Source: Panagrolaimus kolymaensis (lineage: Eukaryota > Nematoda > Chromadorea > Rhabditida > Panagrolaimidae). From it: a stretch of 64,000 nucleotides of DNA. The stretch is from the NCBI GenBank assembly GCA_028622995.1, contig JAJQJQ010000008.1:2728001-2792000 (forward strand). The letters run 5' to 3'. The notes beneath the pieces are model-generated. The model was not told the DNA's origin. It did no database searches and saw only the letters and a program-made list of their open reading frames with translations. Position numbers and translations under genes: made by a program. How positions within the stretch are numbered: the stretch's first letter is position 1; every line of letters begins with the position of its first letter. Shown in pieces: positions 1 to 12,900 of the stretch.

Positions 1-35
1 TCAAAATATTTTTATTAAGATTTGTACCTTTATTT

Positions 36-43
36 TGACGTCC
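36..43. other. TGACGTCC element, one per monomer
   Basis: This 8-mer contains the 6-bp palindrome GACGTC (also an AatII site) and matches 7 of 8 bases of the cAMP-response element TGACGTCA. It holds the only CpG found in every monomer and is intact in every copy I read, while bases a few positions downstream (44-53) vary freely. It resembles a bZIP half-site (TGACGT), but whether any protein binds it is unknown; the match may be chance fixed by homogenisation. Positions are for the first monomer only; the element recurs every 129 or 130 bp to the end of the window. Confidence 0.7.
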
Positions 44-70
44 ATCAAACCTAGAAATATTTTTTTAAGG

Positions 71-95
71 CCATCACATTTCCAACAATGTGTGG
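71..95. repeat. Imperfect inverted repeat within the monomer
   Basis: The left arm ccatcacatt (71-80) and right arm aatgtgtgg (87-95) are reverse complements if one T in the left arm is bulged, giving a 9-bp stem around the 6-base loop tccaac. It recurs in every monomer. Several common variants damage it: cactttt replaces cacattt in many monomers, aatatgtgg occurs at 34,374, 37,482 and 38,392, and gttggg at 44,371, 45,150, 45,669, 50,080 and 50,859. None carries a matching change in the other arm, so a selected RNA or cruciform structure is not supported. It may instead be a two-fold symmetric protein site or chance. Confidence 0.6.
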
Positions 96-2459
96 GGTTA
101 TTTTCTTTATTTAATTATTTTTTAGCAAAATCAAAATATTTTTATTAAGATTTGTACCTTTATTTTGACGTCCATCAAACCTAGAAATATTTTTTTAAGG
201 CCATCACATTTCCAACAATGTGTGGGGTTATTTTCTTTATTTAATTATTTTTTAGCAAAATCAAAATATTTTTATTAAGATTTGTACCTTTATTTTGACG
301 TCCATCAAACCTAGAAATATTTTTTTAAGGCCATCACATTTCCAACAATGTGTGGAGTTATTTTCTTTATTTAATTATTTTATAGCAAAATCAAAATATT
401 TTTATTAAGATTTGTACCTTTATTTTGACGTCCATCAAACCTAGAAATATTTTTTTAAAGCCATCACATTTCCAACAATGTGTGGAGTTATTTTCTTTAT
501 TTAATTATTTTATAGCAAAATCAAAATATTTTTATTAAGATTTGTACCTTTATTTTGACGTCCATCAAACCTAGAAATATTTTTTTAAAGCCATCACTTT
601 TCCAACAATGTGTGGAGTTATTTTCTTTATTTAATTAATTTTTACATTTTCAAAATATTTTTATTAAGATTTGTACCTTTATTTTGACGTCCATCAAACC
701 TAGAAATATTTTTTTAAGGCCATCACATTTCCAACAATGTGTGGAGTTATTTTCTTTATTTAATTAATTTTTACATTTTCAAAATATTTTTATTAAGATT
801 TGTACCTTTATTTTGACGTCCATCAAACCTAGAAATATTTTTTTAAGGCCATCACATTTCCAACAATGTGTGGAGTTATTTTCTTTATTTAATTATTTTT
901 TAGCAAAATCAAAATATTTTTATTAAGATTTGTACCTTTATTTTGACGTCCATCAAACCTAGAAATATTTTTTTAAGGCCATCACATTTCCAACAATGTG
1001 TGGGGTTATTTTCTTTATTTAATTATTTTATAGCAAAATCAAAATATTTTTATTAAGATTTGTACCTTTATTTTGACGTCCATCAAACCTAGAAATATTT
1101 TTTTAAGGCCATCACATTTCCAACAATGTGTGGAGTTATTTTCTTTATTTAATTATTTTTTAGCAAAATCAAAATATTTTTATTAAGATTTGTACCTTTA
1201 TTTTGACGTCCATCAAACCTAGAAATATTTTTTTAAGGCCATCACATTTCCAACAATGTGTGGAGTTATTTTCTTTATTTAATTATTTTATAGCAAAATC
1301 AAAATATTTTTATTAAGATTTGTACCTTTATTTTGACGTCCATCAAACCTAGAAATATTTTTTTAAGGCCATCACATTTCCAACAATGTGTGGAGTTATT
1401 TTCTTTATTTAATTATTTTATAGCAAAATCAAAATATTTTTATTAAGATTTGTACCTTTATTTTGACGTCCATCAAATCTAGAAATATTTTTTTAAGGCC
1501 ATCACATTTCCAACAATGTGTGGAGTTATTTTCTTTATTTAATTATTTTTTACATTTCTAAAATATTTTTATTAAGATTTGTATCTTTATTTTGACGTCC
1601 ATCAAACCTAGAAATATTTTTTTAAAGCCATCACATTTCCAACAATGTGTGGAGTTATTTTCTTTATTTAATTAATTTTTAGCAAAATCAAAATATTTTT
1701 ATTAAGATTTTTACCTTTATTTTGACGTCCATCAAACCGAGAAATATTTTTTTAAAGCCATCACATTTCCAACAATGTGTGGAGTTATTTTCTTTATTTA
1801 ATTATTTTATAGCAAAATCAAAATATTTTTATTAAGATTTGTACCTTTATTTTGACGTCCATCAAATCTAGAAATATTTTTTTAAGGCCATCACATTTCC
1901 AACAATGTGTGGAGTTATTTTCTTTATTTAATTATTTTATAGCAAAATCAAAATATTTTTATTAAGATTTGTACCTTTATTTTGACGTCCATCAAACCTA
2001 GAAATATTTTTTTAAGGCCATCACATTTCCAACAATGTGTGGAGTTATTTTCTTTATTTAATTATTTTTTACATTTCTAAAATATTTTTATTAAGATTTG
2101 TACCTTTATTTTGACGTCCATCAAATCTAGAAATATTTTTTTAAAGCCATCACATTTCCAACAATGTGTGGAGTTATTTTCTTTATTTAATTAATTTTTA
2201 GCAAAATCAAAATATTTTTATTAAGATTTTTACCTTTATTTTGACGTCCATCAAATCTAGAAATATTTTTTTAAGGCCATCACATTTCCAACAATGTGTG
2301 GAGTTATTTTCTTTATTTAATTATTTTATAGCAAAATCAAAATATTTTTATTAAGATTTGTACCTTTATTTTGACGTCCATCAAATCTAGAAATATTTTT
2401 TTAAGGCCATCACATTTCCAACAATGTGTGGAGTTATTTTCTTTATTTAATTATTTTTT

Positions 2460-3104
2460 ACATTTCTAAAATATTTTTATTAAGATTTGTACCTTTATTT
2501 TGACGTCCATCAAATCTAGAAATATTTTTTTAAGGCCATCACATTTCCAACAATGTGTGGAGTTATTTTCTTTATTTAATTATTTTTTACATTTCTAAAA
2601 TATTTTTATTAAGATTTGTACCTTTATTTTGACGTCCATCAAATCTAGAAATATTTTTTTAAGGCCATCACATTTCCAACAATGTGTGGAGTTATTTTCT
2701 TTATTTAATTATTTTTTACATTTCTAAAATATTTTTATTAAGATTTGTACCTTTATTTTGACGTCCATCAAATCTAGAAATATTTTTTTAAGGCCATCAC
2801 ATTTCCAACAATGTGTGGAGTTATTTTCTTTATTTAATTATTTTTTACATTTCTAAAATATTTTTATTAAGATTTGTACCTTTATTTTGACGTCCATCAA
2901 ATCTAGAAATATTTTTTTAAGGCCATCACATTTCCAACAATGTGTGGAGTTATTTTCTTTATTTAATTATTTTTTACATTTCTAAAATATTTTAATTAAG
3001 ATTTGTACCTTTATTTTGACGTCCATCAAATCTAGAAATATTTTTTTAAAGCCATCACATTTCCAACAATGTGTGGAGTTATTTTCTTTATTTAATTAAT
3101 TTTT
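2460..3104. repeat. Run of five tctag (XbaI-site) monomers
   Basis: Five consecutive C-type monomers carry tctag instead of cctag, creating TCTAGA at about 2515, 2644, 2773, 2902 and 3031, spaced exactly 129 bp. The first four have aagg and the fifth aaag followed by ttaattaattttt (a PacI site). The fifth also has a one-base change, aaaatattttaatt, seen nowhere else. The regular spacing of near-identical units indicates local amplification of one monomer. Confidence 0.8.
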
Positions 3105-4915
3105 AGCAAAATCAAAATATTTTTATTAAGATTTTTACCTTTATTTTGACGTCCATCAAATCTAGAAATATTTTTTTAAGGCCATCACATTTCCAACAAT
3201 GTGTGGAGTTATTTTCTTTATTTAATTATTTTATAGCAAAATCAAAATATTTTTATTAAGATTTGTACCTTTATTTTGACGTCCATCAAACCTAGAAATA
3301 TTTTTTTAAGGCCATCACATTTCCAACAATGTGTGGAGTTATTTTCTTTATTTAATTATTTTTTACATTTCTAAAATATTTTTATTAAGATTTGTACCTT
3401 TATTTTGACGTCCATCAAACCTAGAAATATTTTTTTAAAGCCATCACATTTCCAACAATGTGTGGAGTTATTTTCTTTATTTAATTATTTTTTACATTTC
3501 TAAAATATTTTTATTAAGATTTGTATCTTTATTTTGACGTCCATCAAACCTAGAAATATTTTTTTAAAGCCATCACATTTCCAACAATGTGTGGAGTTAT
3601 TTTCTTTATTTAATTATTTTTTACATTTCTAAAATATTTTTATTAAGATTTGTATCTTTATTTTGACGTCCATCAAACCTAGAAATATTTTTTTAAAGCC
3701 ATCACATTTCCAACAATGTGTGGAGTTATTTTCTTTATTTAATTATTTTTTACATTTCTAAAATATTTTTATTAAGATTTGTATCTTTATTTTGACGTCC
3801 ATCAAACCTAGAAATATTTTTTTAAAGCCATCACATTTCCAACAATGTGTGGAGTTATTTTCTTTATTTAATTATTTTTTACATTTCTAAAATATTTTTA
3901 TTAAGATTTGTACCTTTATTTTGACGTCCATCAAACCTAGAAATATTTTTTTAAGGCCATCACATTTCCAACAATGTGTGGGGTTATTTTCTTTATTTAA
4001 TTATTTTATAGCAAAATCAAAATATTTTTATTAAGATTTGTATCTTTATTTTGACGTCCATCAAACCTAGAAATATTTTTTTAAGGCCATCACATTTCCA
4101 ACAATGTGTGGAGTTATTTTCTTTATTTAATTATTTTTTAGCAAAATCAAAATATTTTTATTAAGATTTGTACCTTTATTTTGACGTCCATCAAACATAG
4201 AAATATTTTTTTAAAGCCATCACATTTCCAACAATGTGTGGAGTTATTTTCTTTATTTAATTATTTTTTACATTTCTAAAATATTTTTATTAAGATTTGT
4301 ATCTTTATTTTGACGTCCATCAAACCTAGAAATATTTTTTTAAAGCCATCACATTTCCAACAATGTGTGGAGTTATTTTCTTTATTTAATTATTTTTTAC
4401 ATTTCTAAAATATTTTTATTAAGATTTGTACCTTTATTTTGACGTCCATCAAACCTAGAAATATTTTTTTAAGGCCATCACATTTCCAACAATGTGTGGG
4501 GTTATTTTCTTTATTTAATTATTTTATAGCAAAATCAAAATATTTTTATTAAGATTTGTATCTTTATTTTGACGTCCATCAAACCTAGAAATATTTTTTT
4601 AAGGCCATCACATTTCCAACAATGTGTGGAGTTATTTTCTTTATTTAATTATTTTTTACATTTCTAAAATATTTTTATTAAGATTTGTATCTTTATTTTG
4701 ACGTCCATCAAACCTAGAAATATTTTTTTAAAGCCATCACATTTCCAACAATGTGTGGAGTTATTTTCTTTATTTAATTATTTTTTACATTTCTAAAATA
4801 TTTTTATTAAGATTTGTATCTTTATTTTGACGTCCATCAAACCTAGAAATATTTTTTTAAAGCCATCACATTTCCAACAATGTGTGGAGTTATTTTCTTT
4901 ATTTAATTATTTTTT

Positions 4916-5818
4916 ACATTTCTAAAATATTTTTATTAAGATTTGTACCTTTATTTTGACGTCCATCAAATCTAGAAATATTTTTTTAAGGCCATCACAT
5001 TTCCAACAATGTGTGGAGTTATTTTCTTTATTTAATTATTTTTTACATTTCTAAAATATTTTTATTAAGATTTGTACCTTTATTTTGACGTCCATCAAAT
5101 CTAGAAATATTTTTTTAAGGCCATCACATTTCCAACAATGTGTGGAGTTATTTTCTTTATTTAATTATTTTTTACATTTCTAAAATATTTTTATTAAGAT
5201 TTGTACCTTTATTTTGACGTCCATCAAATCTAGAAATATTTTTTTAAGGCCATCACATTTCCAACAATGTGTGGAGTTATTTTCTTTATTTAATTATTTT
5301 TTACATTTCTAAAATATTTTTATTAAGATTTGTACCTTTATTTTGACGTCCATCAAATCTAGAAATATTTTTTTAAGGCCATCACATTTCCAACAATGTG
5401 TGGAGTTATTTTCTTTATTTAATTATTTTTTACATTTCTAAAATATTTTTATTAAGATTTGTACCTTTATTTTGACGTCCATCAAATCTAGAAATATTTT
5501 TTTAAGGCCATCACATTTCCAACAATGTGTGGAGTTATTTTCTTTATTTAATTATTTTTTACATTTCTAAAATATTTTTATTAAGATTTGTACCTTTATT
5601 TTGACGTCCATCAAATCTAGAAATATTTTTTTAAGGCCATCACATTTCCAACAATGTGTGGAGTTATTTTCTTTATTTAATTATTTTTTACATTTCTAAA
5701 ATATTTTTATTAAGATTTGTACCTTTATTTTGACGTCCATCAAATCTAGAAATATTTTTTTAAGGCCATCACATTTCCAACAATGTGTGGAGTTATTTTC
5801 TTTATTTAATTATTTTAT
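4916..5818. repeat. Run of seven near-identical 129-bp tctag monomers
   Basis: Seven successive C-type monomers share gtacct, tctag, aagg, cacattt and gtggag, with tctaga at 4971, 5100, 5229, 5358, 5487, 5616 and 5745, all 129 bp apart. I see no difference between them at the diagnostic sites. The same type forms the shorter run at 2460-3104 and is absent further right, so it is a zone-specific local amplification. Recent unequal exchange or replication slippage of a single unit is the simplest reading. Confidence 0.85.
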
Positions 5819-6430
5819 AGCAAAATCAAAATATTTTTATTAAGATTTGTACCTTTATTTTGACGTCCATCAAACCTAGAAATATTTTTTTAAAGCCATC
5901 ACATTTCCAACAATGTGTGGAGTTATTTTCTTTATTTAATTATTTTTTACATTTCTAAAATATTTTTATTAAGATTTGTATCTTTATTTTGACGTCCATC
6001 AAACCTAGAAATATTTTTTTAAAGCCATCACATTTCCAACAATGTGTGGAGTTATTTTCTTTATTTAATTATTTTTTACATTTCTAAAATATTTTTATTA
6101 AGATTTGTACCTTTATTTTGACGTCCATCAAACCTAGAAATATTTTTTTAAAGCCATCACATTTCCAACAATGTGTGGAGTTATTTTCTTTATTTAATTA
6201 TTTTTTACATTTCTAAAATATTTTTATTAAGATTTGTATCTTTATTTTGACGTCCATCAAACCTAGAAATATTTTTTTAAAGCCATCACATTTCCAACAA
6301 TGTGTGGAGTTATTTTCTTTATTTAATTATTTTTTACATTTCTAAAATATTTTTATTAAGATTTGTACCTTTATTTTGACGTCCATCAAACCTAGAAATA
6401 TTTTTTTAAGGCCATCACATTTCCAACAAT

Positions 6431-6947
6431 GTGTGGGGTTATTTTCTTTATTTAATTATTTTATAGCAAAATCAAAATATTTTTATTAAGATTTGTATCT
6501 TTATTTTGACGTCCATCAAACCTAGAAATATTTTTTTAAGGCCATCACATTTCCAACAATGTGTGGAGTTATTTTCTTTATTTAATTATTTTTTACATTT
6601 CTAAAATATTTTTATTAAGATTTGTATCTTTATTTTGACGTCCATCAAACCTAGAAATATTTTTTTAAAGCCATCACATTTCCAACAATGTGTGGAGTTA
6701 TTTTCTTTATTTAATTATTTTTTACATTTCTAAAATATTTTTATTAAGATTTGTATCTTTATTTTGACGTCCATCAAACCTAGAAATATTTTTTTAAAGC
6801 CATCACATTTCCAACAATGTGTGGAGTTATTTTCTTTATTTAATTATTTTTTACATTTCTAAAATATTTTTATTAAGATTTGTACCTTTATTTTGACGTC
6901 CATCAAACCTAGAAATATTTTTTTAAGGCCATCACATTTCCAACAAT
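6431..6947. repeat. 517-bp tetrameric higher-order repeat (left-hand example)
   Basis: Four monomers (one of 130 bp, three of 129 bp) in the order gtgggg with tatag-type G linker, then gtatct/cctag/aagg, then two gtatct/cctag/aaag C monomers, returning to gtacct/cctag/aagg/gtgggg. The gtgtgggg marker recurs at 6431 and 6948. A related 518-bp version, with an extra G linker, spans 3976-4494. The same tetramer is found 26 kb away at 32,566-33,599 and in the duplicate of that block, so it is a widespread unit of zone 2. Confidence 0.75.
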
Positions 6948-9900
6948 GTGTGGGGTTATTTTCTTTATTTAATTATTTTATAGCAAAATCAAAATATTTT
7001 TATTAAGATTTGTATCTTTATTTTGACGTCCATCAAACCTAGAAATATTTTTTTAAGGCCATCACATTTCCAACAATGTGTGGAGTTATTTTCTTTATTT
7101 AATTATTTTTTAGCAAAATCAAAATATTTTTATTAAGATTTGTACCTTTATTTTGACGTCCATCAAACATAGAAATATTTTTTTAAAGCCATCACTTTTC
7201 CAACAATGTGTGGAGTTATTTTCTTTATTTAATTATTTTTTACATTTCTAAAATATTTTTATTAAGATTTGTACCTTTATTTTGACGTCCATCTAACCTA
7301 GAAATATTTTTTTAAAGCCATCACATTTCCAACAATGTGTGGAGTTATTTTCTTTATTTAATTATTTTTTACATTTCTAAAATATTTTTATTAAGATTTG
7401 TATCTTTATTTTGACGTCCATCAAACCTAGAAATATTTTTTTAAAGCCATCACATTTCCAACAATGTGTGGAGTTATTTTCTTTATTTAATTATTTTTTA
7501 CATTTCTAAAATATTTTTATTAAGATTTGTACCTTTATTTTGACGTCCATCAAACCTAGAAATATTTTTTTAAGGCCATCACATTTCCAACAATGTGTGG
7601 GGTTATTTTCTTTATTTAATTATTTTATAGCAAAATCAAAATATTTTTATTAAGATTTGTATCTTTATTTTGACGTCCATCAAACCTAGAAATATTTTTT
7701 TAAGGCCATCACATTTCCAACAATGTGTGGAGTTATTTTCTTTATTTAATTATTTTTTACATTTCTAAAATATTTTTATTAAGATTTGTATCTTTATTTT
7801 GACGTCCATCAAACCTAGAAATATTTTTTTAAAGCCATCACATTTCCAACAATGTGTGGAGTTATTTTCTTTATTTAATTATTTTTTACATTTCTAAAAT
7901 ATTTTTATTAAGATTTGTACCTTTATTTTGACGTCCATCAAACCTAGAAATATTTTTTTAAGGCCATCACATTTCCAACAATGTGTGGGGTTATTTTCTT
8001 TATTTAATTATTTTATAGCAAAATCAAAATATTTTTATTAAGATTTGTATCTTTATTTTGACGTCCATCAAACCTAGAAATATTTTTTTAAGGCCATCAC
8101 ATTTCAAACAATGTGTGGAGTTATTTTCTTTATTTAATTATTTTTTACATTTCTAAAATATTTTTATTAAGATTTGTACCTTTATTTTGACGTCCATCTA
8201 ACCTAGAAATATTTTTTTAAAGCCATCACATTTCCAACAATGTGTGGAGTTATTTTCTTTATTTAATTATTTTTTACATTTCTAAAATATTTTTATTAAG
8301 ATTTGTACCTTTATTTTGACGTCCATCAAACCTAGAAATATTTTTTTAAGGCCATCACATTTCCAACAATGTGTGGGGTTATTTTCTTTATTTAATTATT
8401 TTATAGCAAAATCAAAATATTTTTATTAAGATTTGTATCTTTATTTTGACGTCCATCAAACCTAGAAATATTTTTTTAAGGCCATCACATTTCCAACAAT
8501 GTGTGGAGTTATTTTCTTTATTTAATTATTTTTTACATTTCTAAAATATTTTTATTAAGATTTGTACCTTTATTTTGACGTCCATCTAACCTAGAAATAT
8601 TTTTTTAAAGCCATCACATTTCCAACAATGTGTGGAGTTATTTTCTTTATTTAATTATTTTTTACATTTCTAAAATATTTTTATTAAGATTTGTATCTTT
8701 ATTTTGACGTCCATCAAACCTAGAAATATTTTTTTAAAGCCATCACATTTCCAACAATGTGTGGAGTTATTTTCTTTATTTAATTATTTTTTACATTTCT
8801 AAAATATTTTTATTAAGATTTGTACCTTTATTTTGACGTCCATCAAACCTAGAAATATTTTTTTAAGGCCATCACATTTCCAACAATGTGTGGGGTTATT
8901 TTCTTTATTTAATTATTTTATAGCAAAATCAAAATATTTTTATTAAGATTTGTATCTTTATTTTGACGTCCATCAAACCTAGAAATATTTTTTTAAGGCC
9001 ATCACATTTCCAACAATGTGTGGAGTTATTTTCTTTATTTAATTATTTTTTACATTTCTAAAATATTTTTATTAAGATTTGTATCTTTATTTTGACGTCC
9101 ATCAAACCTAGAAATATTTTTTTAAAGCCATCACATTTCCAACAATGTGTGGAGTTATTTTCTTTATTTAATTATTTTTTACATTTCTAAAATATTTTTA
9201 TTAAGATTTGTACCTTTATTTTGACGTCCATCAAACCTAGAAATATTTTTTTAAGGCCATCACATTTCCAACAATGTGTGGGGTTATTTTCTTTATTTAA
9301 TTATTTTATAGCAAAATCAAAATATTTTTATTAAGATTTGTATCTTTATTTTGACGTCCATCAAACCTAGAAATATTTTTTTAAGGCCATCACATTTCCA
9401 ACAATGTGTGGAGTTATTTTCTTTATTTAATTATTTTTTACATTTCTAAAATATTTTTATTAAGATTTGTATCTTTATTTTGACGTCCATCAAACCTAGA
9501 AATATTTTTTTAAAGCCATCACATTTCCAACAATGTGTGGAGTTATTTTCTTTATTTAATTATTTTTTACATTTCTAAAATTTTTTTATTAAGATTTGTA
9601 TCTTTATTTTGACGTCCATCAAACCTAGAAATATTTTTTTAAAGCCATCACATTTCCAACAATGTGTGGAGTTATTTTCTTTATTTAATTATTTTTTACA
9701 TTTCTAAAATATTTTTATTAAGATTTGTACCTTTATTTTGACGTCCATCAAACCTAGAAATATTTTTTTAAGGCCATCACATTTCCAACAATGTGTGGGG
9801 TTATTTTCTTTATTTAATTATTTTATAGCAAAATCAAAATATTTTTATTAAGATTTGTATCTTTATTTTGACGTCCATCAAACCTAGAAATATTTTTTTA

Positions 9901-12900
9901 AGGCCATCACATTTCCAACAATGTGTGGAGTTATTTTCTTTATTTAATTATTTTTTAGCAAAATCAAAATATTTTTATTAAGATTTGTACCTTTATTTTG
10001 ACGTCCATCAAACATAGAAATATTTTTTTAAAGCCATCACTTTTCCAATAATGTGTGGAGTTATTTTCTTTATTTAATTTTTTTTTACATTTCTAAAATA
10101 TTTTTATTAAGATTTGTACCTTTATTTTGACGTCCATCTAACCTAGAAATATTTTTTTAAAGCCATCACATTTCCAACAATGTGTGGAGTTATTTTCTTT
10201 ATTTAATTATTTTTTACATTTCTAAAATATTTTTATTAAGATTTGTACCTTTATTTTGACGTCCATCAAACCTAGAAATATTTTTTTAAGGCCATCACAT
10301 TTCCAACAATGTGTGGGGTTATTTTCTTTATTTAATTATTTTATAGCAAAATCAAAATATTTTTATTAAGATTTGTATCTTTATTTTGACGTCCATCAAA
10401 CCTAGAAATATTTTTTTAAGGCCATCACATTTCCAACAATGTGTGGAGTTATTTTCTTTATTTAATTATTTTTTACATTTCTAAAATATTTTTATTAAGA
10501 TTTGTATCTTTATTTTGACGTCCATCAAACCTAGAAATATTTTTTTAAAGCCATCACATTTCCAACAATGTGTGGAGTTATTTTCTTTATTTAATTATTT
10601 TTTACATTTCTAAAATATTTTTATTAAGATTTGTATCTTTATTTTGACGTCCATCAAACCTAGAAATATTTTTTTAAAGCCATCACATTTCCAACAATGT
10701 GTGGAGTTATTTTCTTTATTTAATTATTTTTTACATTTCTAAAATATTTTTATTAAGATTTGTACCTTTATTTTGACGTCCATCAAACCTAGAAATATTT
10801 TTTTAAGGCCATCACATTTCCAACAATGTGTGGGGTTATTTTCTTTATTTAATTATTTTATAGCAAAATCAAAATATTTTTATTAAGATTTGTATCTTTA
10901 TTTTGACGTCCATCAAACCTAGAAATATTTTTTTAAGGCCATCACATTTCCAACAATGTGTGGAGTTATTTTCTTTATTTAATTATTTTTTAGCAAAATC
11001 AAAATATTTTTATTAAGATTTGTACCTTTATTTTGACGTCCATCAAACATAGAAATATTTTTTTAAAGCCATCACTTTTCCAACAATGTGTGGAGTTATT
11101 TTCTTTATTTAATTATTTTTTACATTTCTAAAATATTTTTATTAAGATTTGTACCTTTATTTTGACGTCCATCTAACCTAGAAATATTTTTTTAAAGCCA
11201 TCACATTTCCAACAATGTGTGGAGTTATTTTCTTTATTTAATTATTTTTTAGCAAAATCAAAATATTTTTATTAAGATTTGTACCTTTATTTTGACGTCC
11301 ATCAAACATAGAAATATTTTTTTAAAGCCATCACTTTTCCAACAATGTGTGGAGTTATTTTCTTTATTTAATTATTTTTTACATTTCTAAAATATTTTTA
11401 TTAAGATTTGTACCTTTATTTTGACGTCCATCTAACCTAGAAATATTTTTTTAAAGCCATCACATTTCCAACAATGTGTGGAGTTATTTTCTTTATTTAA
11501 TTATTTTTTACATTTCTAAAATATTTTTATTAAGATTTGTATCTTTATTTTGACGTCCATCAAACCTAGAAATATTTTTTTAAAGCCATCACATTTCCAA
11601 CAATGTGTGGAGTTATTTTCTTTATTTAATTATTTTTTACATTTCTAAAATATTTTTATTAAGATTTGTATCTTTATTTTGACGTCCATCAAACCTAGAA
11701 ATATTTTTTTAAGGCCATCACATTTCCAACAATGTGTGGAGTTATTTTCTTTATTTAATTATTTTTTACATTTCTAAAATATTTTTATTAAGATTTGTAT
11801 CTTTATTTTGACGTCCATCAAACCTAGAAATATTTTTTTAAAGCCATCACATTTCCAACAATGTGTGGAGTTATTTTCTTTATTTAATTATTTTTTACAT
11901 TTCTAAAATATTTTTATTAAGATTTGTATCTTTATTTTGACGTCCATCAAACCTAGAAATATTTTTTTAAAGCCATCACATTTCCAACAATGTGTGGAGT
12001 TATTTTCTTTATTTAATTATTTTTTACATTTCTAAAATATTTTTATTAAGATTTGTACCTTTATTTTGACGTCCATCAAACCTAGAAATATTTTTTTAAG
12101 GCCATCACATTTCCAACAATGTGTGGGGTTATTTTCTTTATTTAATTATTTTATAGCAAAATCAAAATATTTTTATTAAGATTTGTATCTTTATTTTGAC
12201 GTCCATCAAACCTAGAAATATTTTTTTAAAGCCATCACATTTCCAACAATGTGTGGAGTTATTTTCTTTATTTAATTATTTTTTAGCAAAATCAAAATAT
12301 TTTTATTAAGATTTGTACCTTTATTTTGACGTCCATCAAACCTAGAAATATTTTTTTAAAGCCATCACATTTCCAACAATGTGTGGAGTTATTTTCTTTA
12401 TTTAATTATTTTTTACATTTCTAAAATATTTTTATTAAGATTTGTACCTTTATTTTGACGTCCATCAAACCTAGAAATATTTTTTTAAGGCCATCACATT
12501 TCCAACAATGTGTGGAGTTATTTTCTTTATTTAATTATTTTTTACATTTCTAAAATATTTTTATTAAGATTTGTACCTTTATTTTGACGTCCATCTAACC
12601 TAGAAATATTTTTTTAAAGCCATCACATTTCCAACAATGTGTGGAGTTATTTTCTTTATTTAATTATTTTTTAGCAAAATCAAAATATTTTTATTAAGAT
12701 TTGTACCTTTATTTTGACGTCCATCAAACCTAGAAATATTTTTTTAAAGCCATCACATTTCCAACAATGTGTGGAGTTATTTTCTTTATTTAATTATTTT
12801 TTAGCAAAATCAAAATATTTTTATTAAGATTTGTACCTTTATTTTGACGTCCATCAAACCTAGAAATATTTTTTTAAAGCCATCACATTTCCAACAATGT

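Larger units (their letters stand above)
1..130 (+). repeat. Reference monomer (130-bp, G-type)
   Basis: Map of one unit, taken from the first copy because the next starts at 131 and the one after at 261. Positions 3-20: A/T core ending in ttaag. 21-30: variable gtacct/gtatct site. 36-43: TGACGTCC. 44-53: variable catcaaacctag/ccgag site. 54-66: second aaatattttttt run. 67-72: aaggcc or aaagcc. 71-95: imperfect inverted repeat. 92-98: gtgggg/gtggag site. 99-122: T-rich tail. 123-130: linker agcaaaa. The 129-bp classes differ because the linker acatttct or acattttc is one base shorter than agcaaaatc. The start is arbitrary, as in any tandem repeat. Confidence 0.95.
1..1551. repeat. Satellite zone 1: G-type, cctag monomers
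   Basis: About twelve monomers, mostly 130 bp with the agcaaaatc linker, gtacct and cctag. aagg dominates, with aaag in two; gtgggg and gtggag both occur. Two monomers near 640-780 end in ttaattaattttt followed by an acattttc linker, an F-like form otherwise found only after 40,511. The zone ends where the first acatttct (C) linker appears at about 1552. No gene or other element is visible. Confidence 0.8.

Noticed and set aside
99..122. Yeast-type replication origin consensus in the T-rich tail
   Set aside because: tttatttaattattttt is AT-rich but does not fit the 11-bp WTTTAYRTTTW pattern, and such short AT motifs are expected by chance in 75% AT DNA.
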